From: Bacillota bacterium
GTDB lineage: Bacteria > Bacillota > Clostridia > Peptostreptococcales > Anaerovoracaceae
Length of the DNA stretch: 13,370 nucleotides
Direction: 5' to 3'
NCBI GenBank assembly: GCA_021443825.1
Contig: JABUTE010000028.1
Span: forward strand, 1 to 13,370
Shown here piece by piece: positions 12,802-13,370 of this stretch. Under the pieces are notes generated by a model. The model saw only the letters and a list, made by a program, of their open reading frames with translations, ran no database searches and was not told the DNA's origin. The position numbers and the translations under genes were made by a program. Every line of letters starts with the position of its first letter. Position 1 is the stretch's first letter.

Positions 12802-13370
12802 ATGAGCAACATCCACGATATTTCCCGGAATGCATTCATGCTGAAGGGCCCTCTGGCGACCCGCGGCTATGACTGGTGGTGGCATTCCTTCACCGCAAGG
12901 CATGCCGTTACCGGCGCCGAAAAACCCTTCTTTATCGAGTTTTTTACCTGCAACCCGGCATTGGGAGAAGAGACTCCCGTGCTGGGGCAGTTGAAGGAAA
13001 ATCAGCAGGCAGGCCGAAGGCCGTCCTATGTGATGGTCAAGGCAGGCACATGGGGGGAGGACGCGGTACAGCTTCATCGCTTCTTTTCCTGGAGCGATGC
13101 TAAGGTCAGCGACGGGGTTCCCTTTACGGTCACTGCAGACGATTGCTTTTTAAGCGAAACGGAAACGAGAGGGTGCATCTTTGTCGCCCCGCAGGAGGCC
13201 CTGGCCCATCCCGAATATATGTGCGGCAGCGGTTCCCTTCGTTGGGATCTGTCCATCTGCAAAGACATCGCCTTTCATGTGGGCTACGGCGCCAGCGAGC
13301 CTCTTCGGGCAAGCAACGCCTTTGAGATGTTCTGGCATGCCGAGGGCATGAAGACCTTCTACGAAGGCGA
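12802..13370 (+). CDS. hypothetical protein, possibly tocopherol cyclase/CrtC-like lipocalin superfamily, 3' end outside window
   Basis: The frame is open from ATG 12802 to the right edge, about 189 residues with no stop. It reads MSNIHDISRNAFMLKGPL, then RGYDWWWHSF, then EKPFFIEFFTCNPALG, later GSGSLRWDLSICKDIAFHVGYG. The Trp-rich YDWWWHSF followed by a strand that reads as substrate-pocket wall resembles the WYF motif of the tocopherol cyclase / carotenoid hydratase (CrtC, AttH) double-lipocalin fold. Similar proteins are found in gut Clostridia with no known function; this assignment is from memory and uncertain. No signal peptide or membrane segment is visible. The ribosome site is weak for ATG 12802 (TTAGGG), and ATG 12838 (residue 13, MLKGPLATRG) is a possible alternative start. 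It probably shares the MATE transcript. Confidence 0.6.
   Translation, partial: MSNIHDISRNAFMLKGPLATRGYDWWWHSFTARHAVTGAEKPFFIEFFTCNPALGEETPVLGQLKENQQAGRRPSYVMVKAGTWGEDAVQLHRFFSWSDAKVSDGVPFTVTADDCFLSETETRGCIFVAPQEALAHPEYMCGSGSLRWDLSICKDIAFHVGYGASEPLRASNAFEMFWHAEGMKTFYEG

Noticed and set aside
1..13370. Mobile elements, CRISPR arrays, tRNA or rRNA genes
   Set aside because: I found no transposase or integrase, no regularly spaced repeats, no cloverleaf or rRNA-like sequence. The only long repeats are the rubredoxin duplication and the diverged MATE paralogues.

Overview
The window looks like chromosomal DNA from an anaerobic, low-oxygen-adapted Firmicute, most likely a member of the Clostridia. 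The reasons are the reverse-type rubrerythrin, the rubredoxins, a flavin reductase-rubredoxin fusion, an iron-sulfur flavodoxin, a lipoteichoic-acid-synthase-type sulfatase, strong AAGGAG/GGAGG ribosome binding sites and textbook SigA-type promoters. Base composition is roughly balanced to moderately GC-rich by eye, with AT-rich intergenic regions. The genus cannot be named from sequence alone. I see no insertion sequence, phage gene, CRISPR array, tRNA or rRNA, so this is ordinary housekeeping and accessory chromosome.

Layout. (1) 1-1263, minus strand: a PsiE-family membrane protein followed by an M29-type aminopeptidase-like gene that runs off the left edge. (2) 1411-3356, plus strand: a tight three-gene operon of iron-sulfur flavodoxin-family protein, YfcE-like phosphodiesterase, and flavin reductase with two tandem rubredoxin domains. 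It starts from a TTGACA promoter and ends at a bidirectional terminator shared with the next gene. (3) 3464-4459, minus: type I L-asparaginase with a very good promoter. (4) 4648-5415, plus: an orphan TPR protein between its own extended -10 promoter and a second bidirectional terminator. (5) 5500-8601, minus: an LTA-synthase-like sulfatase followed by an AEC-family transporter, probably one operon. (6) 8845-12777, plus: two closely related MATE efflux pumps flanking a reverse rubrerythrin and a 44-residue rubredoxin. The last two share a strong promoter overlaid by a PerR/Fur-type 7-1-7 palindrome. (7) 12802 to the right edge, plus: a partial gene resembling the tocopherol-cyclase/CrtC-like lipocalin superfamily, close behind the second MATE gene.

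How they work together. The clearest theme is oxygen and peroxide defence by rubredoxin-linked electron transfer. The reductase-rubredoxin fusion, the free rubredoxin and the rubrerythrin could form an NAD(P)H to flavin to rubredoxin to peroxide or oxygen path, and the palindrome suggests peroxide-responsive control of the rubrerythrin/rubredoxin pair. The rest (asparaginase, AEC carrier, MATE pumps, LTA-type synthase) is amino-acid, transport and envelope metabolism with no evident tie to that theme. The least explained parts are the doubled rubredoxin module, the phosphodiesterase coupled between two redox genes, the TPR protein, the acidic/His tail of the PsiE-like protein, and the right-edge gene.
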